Below, in pieces: positions 18,775 to 27,076 of a DNA stretch of 64,000 nucleotides; positions within the stretch are counted from its first letter, which is position 1; each line of letters starts with the position of its first letter. The notes under the pieces are model-generated. The model was not told the DNA's origin. It worked only from the letters and a program-made list of their open reading frames with translations, and did not search any database. The stretch covers positions 1-64,000 of the forward strand of contig NZ_JAAUOE010000015.1 of assembly GCF_017114915.1 (NCBI RefSeq). Reading direction: 5' to 3'. Position numbers and translations under genes: made by a program. The stretch comes from Pseudomonas frederiksbergensis (GTDB lineage: Bacteria > Pseudomonadota > Gammaproteobacteria > Pseudomonadales > Pseudomonadaceae).

Positions 18775-18840
18775 AAAAGATCGCAGCCTTCGACACAGGT
18801 CACTCGATTCATGTAGCTGCTGAAAGCTGCGATCTTTTTT
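18775..18840 (+). terminator. GATCGCAGC-type hairpin terminator after osmC
   Basis: The stem AAAAGATCGCAGC (18775-18787)/GCTGCGATCTTTT (18826-18838) encloses a 38-base loop, with an AT-rich run on both sides. The same arms recur at 44085-44146, so this is also a dispersed repeat family. Confidence 0.75.
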
Positions 18841-18935
18841 TAACGGTGACAAACCCGATTGGCAAAACTGTGGTCGAATAAATGACAGCAGCTTCAGCGC
18901 ATCACCGTGCGCGCTGCCTCAAGGGAGCTTCAACC

Positions 18936-19169
18936 ATGAAACGTTTTGCCTTGGCGGTTATCTGTTGCACGCTGGCCACATCGGCCCTCGCTCAACCGAA
19001 ATCCTGTGAGGAACTCAAGGCCGAGATCGAAGCCAAGATCCAGGCTAACAACGTCTCGTCCTACACCCTGGAAATCGTCACCAACGACGAAGTACATGAT
19101 CAGAACATGGTGGTCGGCACGTGCGAAAACGGCACGAAGAAAATCATCTACCAAAAAAATGACAGTTGA
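18936..19169 (+). CDS. DUF1161 periplasmic small protein, copy 2
   Basis: A 77-residue paralogue of the protein at 16810, with a signal peptide (MKRFALAVICCTLATSALA). 'KSCEELKAEIEAKIQANNV', 'YTLEIV' and 'VGTCENGTKKIIY' align closely with copy 1, including both mature cysteines. AAGGGAG precedes ATG 18936. Function is unknown. Confidence 0.85.
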   Translation: MKRFALAVICCTLATSALAQPKSCEELKAEIEAKIQANNVSSYTLEIVTNDEVHDQNMVVGTCENGTKKIIYQKNDS

Positions 19170-19175
19170 TTCGCC

Positions 19176-19595
19176 TCATATGACGCAGTTGCTCTGCCAA
19201 TCTTCAGCGACGATCTCCCGCTTGGCGTTGTACAGCCGGGCGCTGGGGGTGAACGCCAGGGAGCGAGCTTCCAGCAGATAACGCTGGCCGGCCTCGAAAT
19301 GGTCGTACTTGATGCTCAGGTAGCACAACCGCTCCAGCGGAGCGTTCATCAAGCCCGAGCCCCCGCCGTAGACCTCAAAATCGAAGCGCACTCTCAGCTC
19401 ATGGCTACCCGGAGTGACCTGAAAGTAACGCCCGTCGCTCAACCGCTGGTTGTCCAGCCGATCGGCCATCAACAGTTTCCCGCCGGGGCTCGGCGTAGCA
19501 AAGTCGATCCAGGCCATCTGCGGATCGACCGCCGGCAACGGACTCGCGCAGCCGACAAAGGCACCTGCAGCGAGTAACAGCAACAACCTGCGCAT
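19176..19595 (-). CDS. Putative lipoprotein, paralogue A
   Basis: A 139-residue protein with a lipoprotein signal (MRRLLLLLAAGAFVGC, lipobox FVGC). The mature part has 'AWIDFATP', 'YFQVTPGSHELRVRF' and 'HFEAGQRYLLEA', shared with the neighbour at 19636. I choose ATG 19595; a TTG two codons upstream is possible. The 'PGSHEL.VR' and 'GQRY.L.A' pattern resembles small beta-sandwich lipoproteins of Gammaproteobacteria, but I do not recognise a named family. Two cysteines outside the lipobox (in 'LERLCYL' and 'SNC') may form a disulfide. Confidence 0.75.
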   Translation of the reverse strand: MRRLLLLLAAGAFVGCASPLPAVDPQMAWIDFATPSPGGKLLMADRLDNQRLSDGRYFQVTPGSHELRVRFDFEVYGGGSGLMNAPLERLCYLSIKYDHFEAGQRYLLEARSLAFTPSARLYNAKREIVAEDWQSNCVI

Positions 19596-19635
19596 GATCA
19601 ATATCCCAAGGACTGGTCATTCAGCATAGCGCCGA

Positions 19636-20052
19636 TCAGGTGCGTTGGCAGCCCGCCGGCTTGCCCTGTCCAATCACTTTTCGCTGCTGATCATAGAGCT
19701 TTGCCCATGGCCGAAAGCCGATATTCCCCGCTTGCAGCTGATACCGCTGACCAGCGTTGAAGTCCTTGAATTTCACATTCAACCGGCAATCGCGCCACAA
19801 CGGCTCGGCATCGGGACCAATGTTGGTCGGCTGGACCGCGAACAAGTAGCGAACCTTCAGCTCATGGCTGCCGGGCTGTACCTCGAAGTAACGCTTGTCG
19901 ATGGAAGCCTTGTTATCGACTTCCAGCGCTTGCAGCGCGGTGTCTTCCTGCCGTGAATCCAGATCGATCCAGGCCTGCGAAGGATCAGGGGTGGGCAATC
20001 CGGCACAACCGGCCAGCATCAGCAGGCCTCCCGTCAGCATCAACTTGCGCAT
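19636..20052 (-). CDS. Putative lipoprotein, paralogue B
   Basis: A 138-residue protein with lipobox LAGC at about residues 13-16. It shares 'QAWIDL', 'YFEVQPGSHELKVRY', 'FNAGQRYQLQAG' and 'AKLYDQQRKVIG' with the downstream neighbour, so the two arose by duplication. GGAGCTCC precedes the start. The two are adjacent in the same direction with 40 bp between and may form an operon. It is presumably anchored to the outer or inner membrane; function is unknown. Confidence 0.75.
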   Translation of the reverse strand: MRKLMLTGGLLMLAGCAGLPTPDPSQAWIDLDSRQEDTALQALEVDNKASIDKRYFEVQPGSHELKVRYLFAVQPTNIGPDAEPLWRDCRLNVKFKDFNAGQRYQLQAGNIGFRPWAKLYDQQRKVIGQGKPAGCQRT

Positions 20053-20111
20053 AGCGGAGCTCCAATAGGCGGGATAGTCTTGCGGGCAGACTTTCCAGGG
20101 ATTTTTTTATT

Positions 20112-21203
20112 TTGATCAGGCCGTGTCCAAGCCTTGGGTTACTTGATCGCGTTTTACGCATTTTGTTTCCGGGTGCGATTCTTTTGTTGCTCAACGGCTG
20201 CGCGAGCGTCAGCTATTACGGCCAGTTGGCCAGTGGTCAGCTGCACTTGCTGCGGGCTCGGGAGCCGGTTGCCAAAGTGATTGCCGATCCCGGCCGCGAT
20301 CAGCAATTGCGCGCGCATCTGGCCCAATCACAAAAGGCCCGGACATTCGCCAGCCAACACCTGCATCTGCCGGACAACCAGAGCTACCGCTTGTACGCCG
20401 ACATCGGCCGGCCGTTTGTAGTCTGGAATGTTTTTGCCACGCCGGAGTTTTCGCTCAAGCCGCAAAACCATTGCTTCCCCATCGCTGGCTGCGTCGCCTA
20501 TCGCGGGTTTTACAGCCAGAGCGCTGCCCGCGGTGAAGCCGCGCTGCAGCGCTTGCAAGGTATGGACGTGTCGATCGGCGGCGTCGAGGCTTATTCGACG
20601 CTCGGTTGGTTCAATGACCCGATTTTGAGCTCGATGATGGGTTGGGGCGACGAGCGGTTGGCCACGCTGATTTTCCATGAACTCGCCCATCAACGTTTTT
20701 ATGTGAAAGACGACACTGAGTTCAACGAGTCCTTCGCCACCTTCGTCGAGCAGGAAGGCACTCGCCAATGGCGCGCATTCCAAGACCTGCCGCCGGATGA
20801 TGGAGCGTTGGTGCGCCAGCGCGACCAGTTCATCCAGTTGATCCTGGACACCCGCACCAGGCTCGAACGGCTATATGCCCTGCCGCTTTCTGCTGAGCAA
20901 ATGCGCGAGCGAAAAGCGGCAGAGTTCGAACAATTGCGCCGTGAATACTCGACGCTGCGCGACCGCCAATGGGCTGGCAACAAACGTTATGACGCCTGGA
21001 TCAATGCCCCGATGAACAATGCCCGATTGCTGCCGTTTGGTTTGTATGACCAATGGGTGCCGGCGTTTGCAGCGTTGTTCAAGCAGGTCGATGGGGATTG
21101 GGTGAAGTTTTATGCAGCGGTGGAGCAGTTGGGCGCGTTGCCGGTTGGGGAGCGTAAGGCGGCGTTGAAAGCGTTGACGGGATCGACGAGTTCCGGTGGC
21201 TGA
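20112..21203 (+). CDS. Lipoprotein zinc peptidase (DUF2265, putative aminopeptidase)
   Basis: A protein of about 363 residues with a lipoprotein signal ending 'LLLLNGC' near residue 30. A zinc motif HELAH lies in 'LIFHELAHQRFYVKDDTEFNESFATFVEQEG', where E.SFA.FVE supplies the third ligand. This matches the predicted aminopeptidase family PF10023. The start is probably the TTG at 20112, since no ATG or GTG in a suitable place keeps the lipobox. It is divergent from the two lipoprotein genes. Confidence 0.82.
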   Translation: MIRPCPSLGLLDRVLRILFPGAILLLLNGCASVSYYGQLASGQLHLLRAREPVAKVIADPGRDQQLRAHLAQSQKARTFASQHLHLPDNQSYRLYADIGRPFVVWNVFATPEFSLKPQNHCFPIAGCVAYRGFYSQSAARGEAALQRLQGMDVSIGGVEAYSTLGWFNDPILSSMMGWGDERLATLIFHELAHQRFYVKDDTEFNESFATFVEQEGTRQWRAFQDLPPDDGALVRQRDQFIQLILDTRTRLERLYALPLSAEQMRERKAAEFEQLRREYSTLRDRQWAGNKRYDAWINAPMNNARLLPFGLYDQWVPAFAALFKQVDGDWVKFYAAVEQLGALPVGERKAALKALTGSTSSGG

Positions 21204-21212
21204 GCAGACCTA

Positions 21213-21232
21213 TTCGCGGGCAAGCCCGCGAA
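21213..21232. repeat. REP element
   Basis: The palindrome TTCGCGGGC-AA-GCCCGCGAA is the core of the Pseudomonas REP family. It sits between the convergent aminopeptidase and HAD genes and may act as a terminator. Confidence 0.85.
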
Positions 21233-21242
21233 AGCGCACTGA

Positions 21243-21893
21243 TCAACGCGGCAAAAACGCCTGATGCAACTCATCCAGCGTCTCGAAGTGATACGCCGGT
21301 GCTTCGGCGCTCAACTCTTCCCGACTGCCAAACCCATACCCCACTGCCGCAGCATCCAGCCCGTTGCTGCGAGCACCGATCAGATCGTGTTTACGGTCGC
21401 CAATCATCAGCGTATCGGCCGGATCCAGGCCTTCTTCGGCCATCAAGTGCGCAATCAGCTCGACCTTGTTGGTCCGCGTGCCATCCAGCTCACTGCCGTA
21501 AATCACTTTGAAATGTTTGGCGAAGTCGAAGTGCCGGGCGATTTCCCGGGCGAAAACCCATGGCTTGGAGGTCGCGATGTACAGCTGTCGCCCTTGCCCA
21601 CCGAGGGTTTCCAGCAGCGGCGTAACCCCATCGAACACCCGGTTTTCATACAGACCGGTGACCTTGAAGCGCTCACGATAGAAGTTCACCGCGTCCCAGG
21701 CCTTAGGCTCGTCGAAGTCGTAGAACTGCATGAACGCCTGCAATAAGGGCGGACCGATGAAATGTTCGAGCCTGGTCAGGTCCGGTTCATCAATGCCCAA
21801 TTTGCTCAGGGCGAACTGGATGGAACGGGTGATGCCTTCGCGCGGGTCGGTCAGCGTGCCATCGAGGTCGAACAGAACGGTTTGGTAATGCAT
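21243..21893 (-). CDS. HAD-family phosphatase (phosphoglycolate phosphatase-like)
   Basis: A 216-residue HAD subfamily IA hydrolase. Motif I is 'FDLDGTLTD' (D9, D11), motif II lies in 'IATSKP', and motif III/IV is 'MIGDRKHDLIGA'. An alpha-helical cap lies between about residues 15 and 80. Members dephosphorylate small metabolites; phosphoglycolate or a nucleotide are candidate substrates. It lies 45 bp downstream of the gamma carbonic anhydrase gene in the same direction. Confidence 0.85.
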   Translation of the reverse strand: MHYQTVLFDLDGTLTDPREGITRSIQFALSKLGIDEPDLTRLEHFIGPPLLQAFMQFYDFDEPKAWDAVNFYRERFKVTGLYENRVFDGVTPLLETLGGQGRQLYIATSKPWVFAREIARHFDFAKHFKVIYGSELDGTRTNKVELIAHLMAEEGLDPADTLMIGDRKHDLIGARSNGLDAAAVGYGFGSREELSAEAPAYHFETLDELHQAFLPR

Positions 21894-21938
21894 GAAATTT
21901 CCTGAGCAATAGCGAGACGCTTTCCGTTATCAAGAGGC

Positions 21939-22484
21939 TTAGTGCTGATCGTAGCCTTCGGCCAGATGCAGATCCTTGAGCTTCACGTAGTTCGCCGCGC
22001 TGTAGGTGAAAAAGGCTTTTTCCTTGTCAGTCAGCGGCCGGATCTGTTTCACCGGGCTACCGACATAAAGGAAACCGCTTTCCAGGCGCTTGCCCGGTGG
22101 CACCAGGCTGCCGGCACCGATGATCACATCGTCCTCGACCACCGCACCGTCCATGACGATGCTGCCCATGCCGATCAGAATCCGGTTGCCCACGGCGCAA
22201 CCATGAAGCATGACTTTATGCGCGATGGTCACATCGTCGCCGATCAGTAACGGAAAGCCATTGGGGTTGAATGGCCCGGCGTGAGTGATGTGCAACACGC
22301 AGCCGTCCTGCACGCTGGTGCGCGCACCGATACGGATGCGATGCATGTCGCCGCGGATCACTGTCAGCGGCCAGACGGAGCTGTCTTCGCCGATTTCAAC
22401 GTCGCCGATCACCACCGCCGAGCCGTCGACAAAGGCGCCTTTGCCCAGCAGCGGTGTGTGGTTCTGGTACTTGCGAAGGGTCAC
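21939..22484 (-). CDS. Gamma-class carbonic anhydrase family protein
   Basis: A 181-residue left-handed beta-helix protein with hexapeptide repeats. The three metal histidines are expected at H65, H89 and H94 ('VLHITH', 'IAHKVMLHG'). The GTG start at 22484 (MTLRKYQNHTPLLG) is chosen because homologues begin there; reading further upstream would overlap the divergent prlC promoter. Many members of this YrdA/PaaY-like group show weak or no hydratase activity, so the enzymatic role is uncertain. Confidence 0.85.
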   Translation of the reverse strand: MTLRKYQNHTPLLGKGAFVDGSAVVIGDVEIGEDSSVWPLTVIRGDMHRIRIGARTSVQDGCVLHITHAGPFNPNGFPLLIGDDVTIAHKVMLHGCAVGNRILIGMGSIVMDGAVVEDDVIIGAGSLVPPGKRLESGFLYVGSPVKQIRPLTDKEKAFFTYSAANYVKLKDLHLAEGYDQH

Positions 22485-22585
22485 GATAGGGTTTCTCTCT
22501 GTTGCCGATAGCTGCGGTGAGCGTCGATTGTAATTAAGATGGGCGCATGTTTCTTCCCGCATGTTTTCCAGCCAAGGTACCAACC

Positions 22586-24637
22586 GTGAGCGTGAACAAC
22601 CCTCTCCTGCAGTCCTACGACCTGCCGCCGTTCTCGGCGATCCGTGCCGAACACGTGCAACCGGCCATTGAAAAGATCCTGGCTGACAACCGAGCCGCCA
22701 TCGTCGAGATCCTCAAAACCCAGGGCAAACAACCGACCTGGTCCGGCCTGGTGCTGGCGATGGACGAACTCAACGATCGTCTGGGCGCCGCCTGGAGCCC
22801 GGTCAGCCACCTCAACGCCGTGTGCAACAGTGCTGAATTGCGTGAGGCTTATGAGTCCTGCCTGCCGGCCCTGAGTGCCTACGCCACCGAGCTGGGCCAG
22901 AACCGTGAACTGTTTCAGGCCTATGAAGCGCTGGCCAACAGCCCTGAGGCCGCCGGTTTCGACGTGGCGCAGAAAACCATCCTGGAGCATGCCCTGCGTG
23001 ACTTCCGGCTGTCGGGTATCGACCTGCCTGAAGCCGAACAAAAACGTTATGCCGACGTGCAGAGCAAGCTGTCGGAGCTGGGCAGCCGCTTCTCCAATCA
23101 GTTGCTCGACGCCACCCAGGCCTGGACCAAGCACATCACCGACGAAGCCGCCCTCGCCGGCCTGACCGAGTCGGCCAAGGCGCAAATGGCCGCCGCCGCG
23201 CAAGCCAAAGACCTCGATGGCTGGCTGATCACCCTGGAATTCCCGAGTTACTACGCGGTGATGACCTACGCCCAGGACCGCGCCCTGCGCGAAGAAGTCT
23301 ACGCCGCCTACTGCACCCGTGCGTCGGACCAAGGCCCGAATGCCGGCCAGAATGACAACGGCCCGGTCATGGAAGAAATCCTCGACCTGCGTCAGGAACT
23401 GGCAAAACTGTTGGGCTTCGCCAGTTTCTCGGAGCTGAGCCTGGCCACCAAAATGGCCGAATCCAACGATCAGGTGCTGAGTTTCCTGCGCGACCTGGCC
23501 AAACGCAGCAAGCCGTTCGCTGCCCAGGATCTGCAACAGCTCAAGGCCTACGCCGCCGAACAGGGTTGCCCGGATCTGCAAAGCTGGGACAGCGGTTTCT
23601 ACGGTGAAAAACTGCGTGAGCAGCGCTACAGCGTCGCTCAGGAAACCCTTCGCGCGTACTTCCCGATCGACAAGGTTCTGGGTGGTCTGTTCAGCATCGT
23701 CCAGCGCCTGTACGGCATCGAGATCGCCGAGCTGAAAGGCTTCGATACCTGGCACCCGGACGTTCGCCTGTTCGAAATCAAGGAAAACGGCCAGCACGTC
23801 GGCCGGTTCTTCTTCGACCTCTATGCCCGCGCCAACAAGCGTGGCGGTGCCTGGATGGACGGCGCCCGCGATCATCGCCGCACGATCAATGGCGTGCTGC
23901 AAAGCCCGGTGGCGAACCTGGTGTGCAACTTCACCCCGGCCGACAGCGGCAAACCGGCCTTGCTGACCCACGACGAAGTGACCACCCTGTTCCACGAATT
24001 CGGTCACGGCCTGCATCACCTGCTGACCCGCGTCGAGCACGCTGGCGTGGCCGGCATCAATGGCGTGGCCTGGGATGCGGTCGAGCTGCCAAGCCAGTTC
24101 ATGGAAAACTGGTGCTGGGAGCCGGAAGGCCTGGCGCTGATTTCCGCTCACTACGAAACCGGCGAACCGCTGCCTCAGGATCTGCTGGAGAAAATGCTCG
24201 CGGCGAAGAACTTCCAGTCCGGCCTGATGATGGTCCGTCAACTGGAGTTCTCGCTGTTCGACTTCGAATTGCACGCCACCCACGGCGACGGTCGCAGTGT
24301 GCTGCAAGTGCTCGAAGGCGTGCGCGACGAGGTTTCGGTCATGCGTCCGCCGGCCTACAACCGCTTCCCCAACAGCTTCGCCCACATCTTCGCCGGTGGT
24401 TACGCCGCGGGTTACTACAGCTACAAGTGGGCCGAAGTATTGTCCGCCGATGCCTTCTCGAAATTCGAAGAAGACGGCGTGCTCAATGCCGAGACCGGTC
24501 GTGCGTTCCGTGAAGCGATCCTGGCACGGGGCGGTTCTCAGGAACCGATGGTGCTGTTCGTCGACTTCCGTGGCCGTGCACCCTCGATTGACGCACTCTT
24601 GCGCCATAGCGGCCTGAGTGAGGACGCGGCAGCATGA
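22586..24637 (+). CDS. prlC: Oligopeptidase A (M3 metallopeptidase)
   Basis: A 683-residue cytoplasmic zinc oligopeptidase that degrades signal peptides and other short peptides. The HEXXH is H470-E-F-G-H474, with third ligand E500 in 'DAVELPSQFMENW'. The C-terminal substrate-binding motif 'HIFAGGYAAGYYSYKW' is intact. GTG 22586 (MSVNNPLLQSYDLPPF) is chosen because AAGG lies 8 bp upstream. It is divergent from the gamma carbonic anhydrase gene and overlaps yheV by four bases (ATGA). Confidence 0.95.
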   Translation: MSVNNPLLQSYDLPPFSAIRAEHVQPAIEKILADNRAAIVEILKTQGKQPTWSGLVLAMDELNDRLGAAWSPVSHLNAVCNSAELREAYESCLPALSAYATELGQNRELFQAYEALANSPEAAGFDVAQKTILEHALRDFRLSGIDLPEAEQKRYADVQSKLSELGSRFSNQLLDATQAWTKHITDEAALAGLTESAKAQMAAAAQAKDLDGWLITLEFPSYYAVMTYAQDRALREEVYAAYCTRASDQGPNAGQNDNGPVMEEILDLRQELAKLLGFASFSELSLATKMAESNDQVLSFLRDLAKRSKPFAAQDLQQLKAYAAEQGCPDLQSWDSGFYGEKLREQRYSVAQETLRAYFPIDKVLGGLFSIVQRLYGIEIAELKGFDTWHPDVRLFEIKENGQHVGRFFFDLYARANKRGGAWMDGARDHRRTINGVLQSPVANLVCNFTPADSGKPALLTHDEVTTLFHEFGHGLHHLLTRVEHAGVAGINGVAWDAVELPSQFMENWCWEPEGLALISAHYETGEPLPQDLLEKMLAAKNFQSGLMMVRQLEFSLFDFELHATHGDGRSVLQVLEGVRDEVSVMRPPAYNRFPNSFAHIFAGGYAAGYYSYKWAEVLSADAFSKFEEDGVLNAETGRAFREAILARGGSQEPMVLFVDFRGRAPSIDALLRHSGLSEDAAA

Positions 24638-24921
24638 GTGAGGGACCTGTGATTACCAAAAAACGCTTTATCGCCGGGGCGGTTTGCCCGGCCTGCAGCG
24701 AGCCGGACAAGTTGATGATGTGGAGCGAAGACGCAGTTCCGCATCGCGAGTGCGTGGCCTGCGGTTATTCCGACACACTGAATGAACAAGGTCTGTCGGT
24801 GCCCAAGGAATTGGGCACCCGGGTCAACACCTCGGCATTGAAGGTGCCGGATGCCAAAGTCCAGGCCGTGCAGTTTTTCCCGAACCCGAAGTTGAAGAAA
24901 AAGCCTGACGAACAGCACTGA
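24634..24921 (+). CDS. yheV: YheV-family zinc-ribbon protein
   Basis: A 95-residue protein with two CxxC pairs ('CPAC' and 'CVAC') forming a zinc ribbon after the conserved 'TKKRFIAGAVCPAC'. Its ATG overlaps the prlC stop (ATGA), so the two are coupled; prlC-yheV adjacency is widespread in Gammaproteobacteria. The start could instead be the GTG five codons in. The molecular role is unknown. Confidence 0.88.
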   Translation: MSEGPVITKKRFIAGAVCPACSEPDKLMMWSEDAVPHRECVACGYSDTLNEQGLSVPKELGTRVNTSALKVPDAKVQAVQFFPNPKLKKKPDEQH

Positions 24922-24928
24922 CTGAACA

Positions 24929-24960
24929 CCACCTTCCACTTCCAATGGGGTGGAAGGTGG
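24929..24960 (+). terminator. Hairpin after prlC-yheV
   Basis: A perfect 11-bp stem CCACCTTCCAC/GTGGAAGGTGG has a 10-base loop and lies just after yheV. It has no U-tract, so it may be an mRNA-stabilising hairpin rather than an intrinsic terminator. Confidence 0.45.
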
Positions 24961-25034
24961 TATCTATCTACCACCTTTGCCCTGCGCTTCCTTTTTAGGC
25001 TGACCACATTCAGCCTCCATTCAAGGAAGACGCC

Positions 25035-27068
25035 ATGCCCGATATCAATCCACTTCTGCAGCACTGGGATCTGCCGCCCTATTCGGCCGTCCGCACCGAA
25101 CATCTGGTGCCGGCCATCGACAAAATCATCAGCGACAACCATCAGGCCATTGCCGACATCATCGCCAGCCAATCGGCATTTGCGACCTGGGACGACCTGG
25201 TGTTGGCGGTCGATGAAACCGATGCACGCCTGGACGAAGCCATGGGCATCATCGAAACCCTCTCCATGATTAAGCACGACGGCAATGCCTGGGAAATCGC
25301 CAGTGGTATGTGTCGCGATGCAGCGACGCAGTACAAAACCGAAAAGTGGAGCAATCAGGCGCTGTTCCAGGCCTATCAACGCCTTGCGCAAAGCCCGGCC
25401 GCCGCGAATTTCGATGAGTCTCGCAAAGCGGTGCTGAACAAGATTCTGCGCAGGTTTCGTTTCTCTGGCATCGATTTGCCCCTCGATCAACGGCAGCAAC
25501 TGGCTCGCCTGAATCGCGACATCAGCGCCCTCGAGGACCTGTTTCTAACGCATCTGGAAGAGGCCAGCGCAGCCTGGAGCAAGCGCATCGACGACATCGC
25601 CCAACTCAACGGCCTATCCCAGGTGACCACAGATCGCCTGGCACTCAACGCACAGCAGGCAGGACATGCGGGCTGGCTGATCACCCTGGACCAGGACACC
25701 TACAATCAAGTCATGGCCTATGCCGAAGATCGCTCCCTGCGTGAAGAATATTTCGTTGCCTTCAATACTCGAGCCTCCGATCAGGGCCCGCACGCCGGGC
25801 AATTCGATAATGGTCCGGTGTTGGAATCGCTGTTGGCTCAGCGTCATCGCAAAGCCCGACTGCTGGGGTATGAAAACTTTGCCCAACTGAGCCTGGCAAA
25901 ACGGATGGCGGACTCAACCGCACAGGTCAGCGGATTCCTGCGTCGACAAGTGGCGCTGAAAACACCGAGCTTCGAGGAAGATGCGCAAGCGCTCGAGGTT
26001 TTCGCGGCCGGCCAGGGCATCGCTGAGGTACAGCCTTGGGACCACGAGTTTCTTGCCGAAAAGCTGCGTCAGCAATACCTCGATACCCCCCTGACAAACC
26101 TGCGCGATTATTTTCCCCTGGAAGGGACCCTGCGCCGAATCTGCCTGTTCAGCGAGCGCCTGCTAGGGGTCCGGATCGTTGAGCAAACAGAGTTCAGTCG
26201 CTGGCATGACAGCGTCCGTCTGTTGGAAGTCAGCGAGCATGGGCAGGTGATCGGGTACATTTACCTCGACCCGTTCCATCGCAAGGAAGCCCCTGACTAC
26301 CCATGGACCGCAACACCACGCAACCGGCGGGTGGACGCCGAAGGCCGATTGACCCTGCCGATTGCCGTTATTCACGCCAACTTCACTGAGGTTGTGGCTG
26401 ATCAGCCTTGTCTGCTGACTCATCTGGATCTGCGGGTGCTTTTCCATGAATTTGGTCACTGCCTGCACCACGTTCTGACTCGTTCACCGCACTACACCCT
26501 TTCAGGCATCTCCCAACTGGGACGCGACACGGCGGAGTTTTCCGGGCAACTCTTCGAACGCTGGTGTTTTTCACGAGAGTTTCTACGGTGGTTGGCGGCC
26601 CACTATCGGACCGGTGAACGCTTGAGCGAGGCTCAAATCGATAAAGCACTGACATCGATTCAAACCCATAGCAGCTGGCAGACAGCCAGATTACTGATGG
26701 CTGGCTTGTTTGATTTCCAATTGCACCGCTCCCAAGGCGATGGCCGTAGCGTTCGACAAATATTCGAAGACGTACAGCGGGAAATTCCTCACCTGAAACT
26801 GTCTTCCTACAGCCGACTCGCCAACAGTTTCGATTACATGGTGACCGGTTATGGCGCGTCGGTTTACGCCTACAACTGGTCAGATGTGCTGGCCGCCGAA
26901 GCCTTCAAACGCTTTGAACGGGATTGGGTTTTCAACGCCCAAACAGGTAAAGCTTTTCGCGAAGCCGTTTTTTCACCTGGGGATTCGCGCTCTCTATTGT
27001 CATCGTTAGAGGCGTTTCTGGGACGGCCGCTTGCCGAGGATCTTTTCCCAGTGGCTGTAGATAGCTGA
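25035..27068 (+). CDS. Second M3-family metallopeptidase, diverged prlC paralogue
   Basis: A 677-residue paralogue of PrlC colinear over its whole length. The zinc site is retained (H471-E-F-G-H475 and E501 in 'DTAEFSGQLFERW'). The C-terminal substrate-binding segment differs: PrlC's 'HIFAGGYAAGYYSYKW' becomes 'DYMVTGYGASVYAYNW', losing the histidine and one tyrosine of the YY pair. The reading frame is intact, so it is not a pseudogene. AAGGA precedes ATG 25035. It probably arose by tandem duplication and may have a different specificity. Confidence 0.88.
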   Translation: MPDINPLLQHWDLPPYSAVRTEHLVPAIDKIISDNHQAIADIIASQSAFATWDDLVLAVDETDARLDEAMGIIETLSMIKHDGNAWEIASGMCRDAATQYKTEKWSNQALFQAYQRLAQSPAAANFDESRKAVLNKILRRFRFSGIDLPLDQRQQLARLNRDISALEDLFLTHLEEASAAWSKRIDDIAQLNGLSQVTTDRLALNAQQAGHAGWLITLDQDTYNQVMAYAEDRSLREEYFVAFNTRASDQGPHAGQFDNGPVLESLLAQRHRKARLLGYENFAQLSLAKRMADSTAQVSGFLRRQVALKTPSFEEDAQALEVFAAGQGIAEVQPWDHEFLAEKLRQQYLDTPLTNLRDYFPLEGTLRRICLFSERLLGVRIVEQTEFSRWHDSVRLLEVSEHGQVIGYIYLDPFHRKEAPDYPWTATPRNRRVDAEGRLTLPIAVIHANFTEVVADQPCLLTHLDLRVLFHEFGHCLHHVLTRSPHYTLSGISQLGRDTAEFSGQLFERWCFSREFLRWLAAHYRTGERLSEAQIDKALTSIQTHSSWQTARLLMAGLFDFQLHRSQGDGRSVRQIFEDVQREIPHLKLSSYSRLANSFDYMVTGYGASVYAYNWSDVLAAEAFKRFERDWVFNAQTGKAFREAVFSPGDSRSLLSSLEAFLGRPLAEDLFPVAVDS

Positions 27069-27076
27069 AACGACGG

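Noticed and set aside
22481-24607. A 708-codon open frame antisense to prlC
   Set aside because: It is an artefact of third-position GC bias opposite a clear oligopeptidase gene; the translation has no known motif.
25035-27068. Pseudogene status of the second M3 peptidase
   Set aside because: The frame is open over the full family length and the zinc-binding residues are intact.
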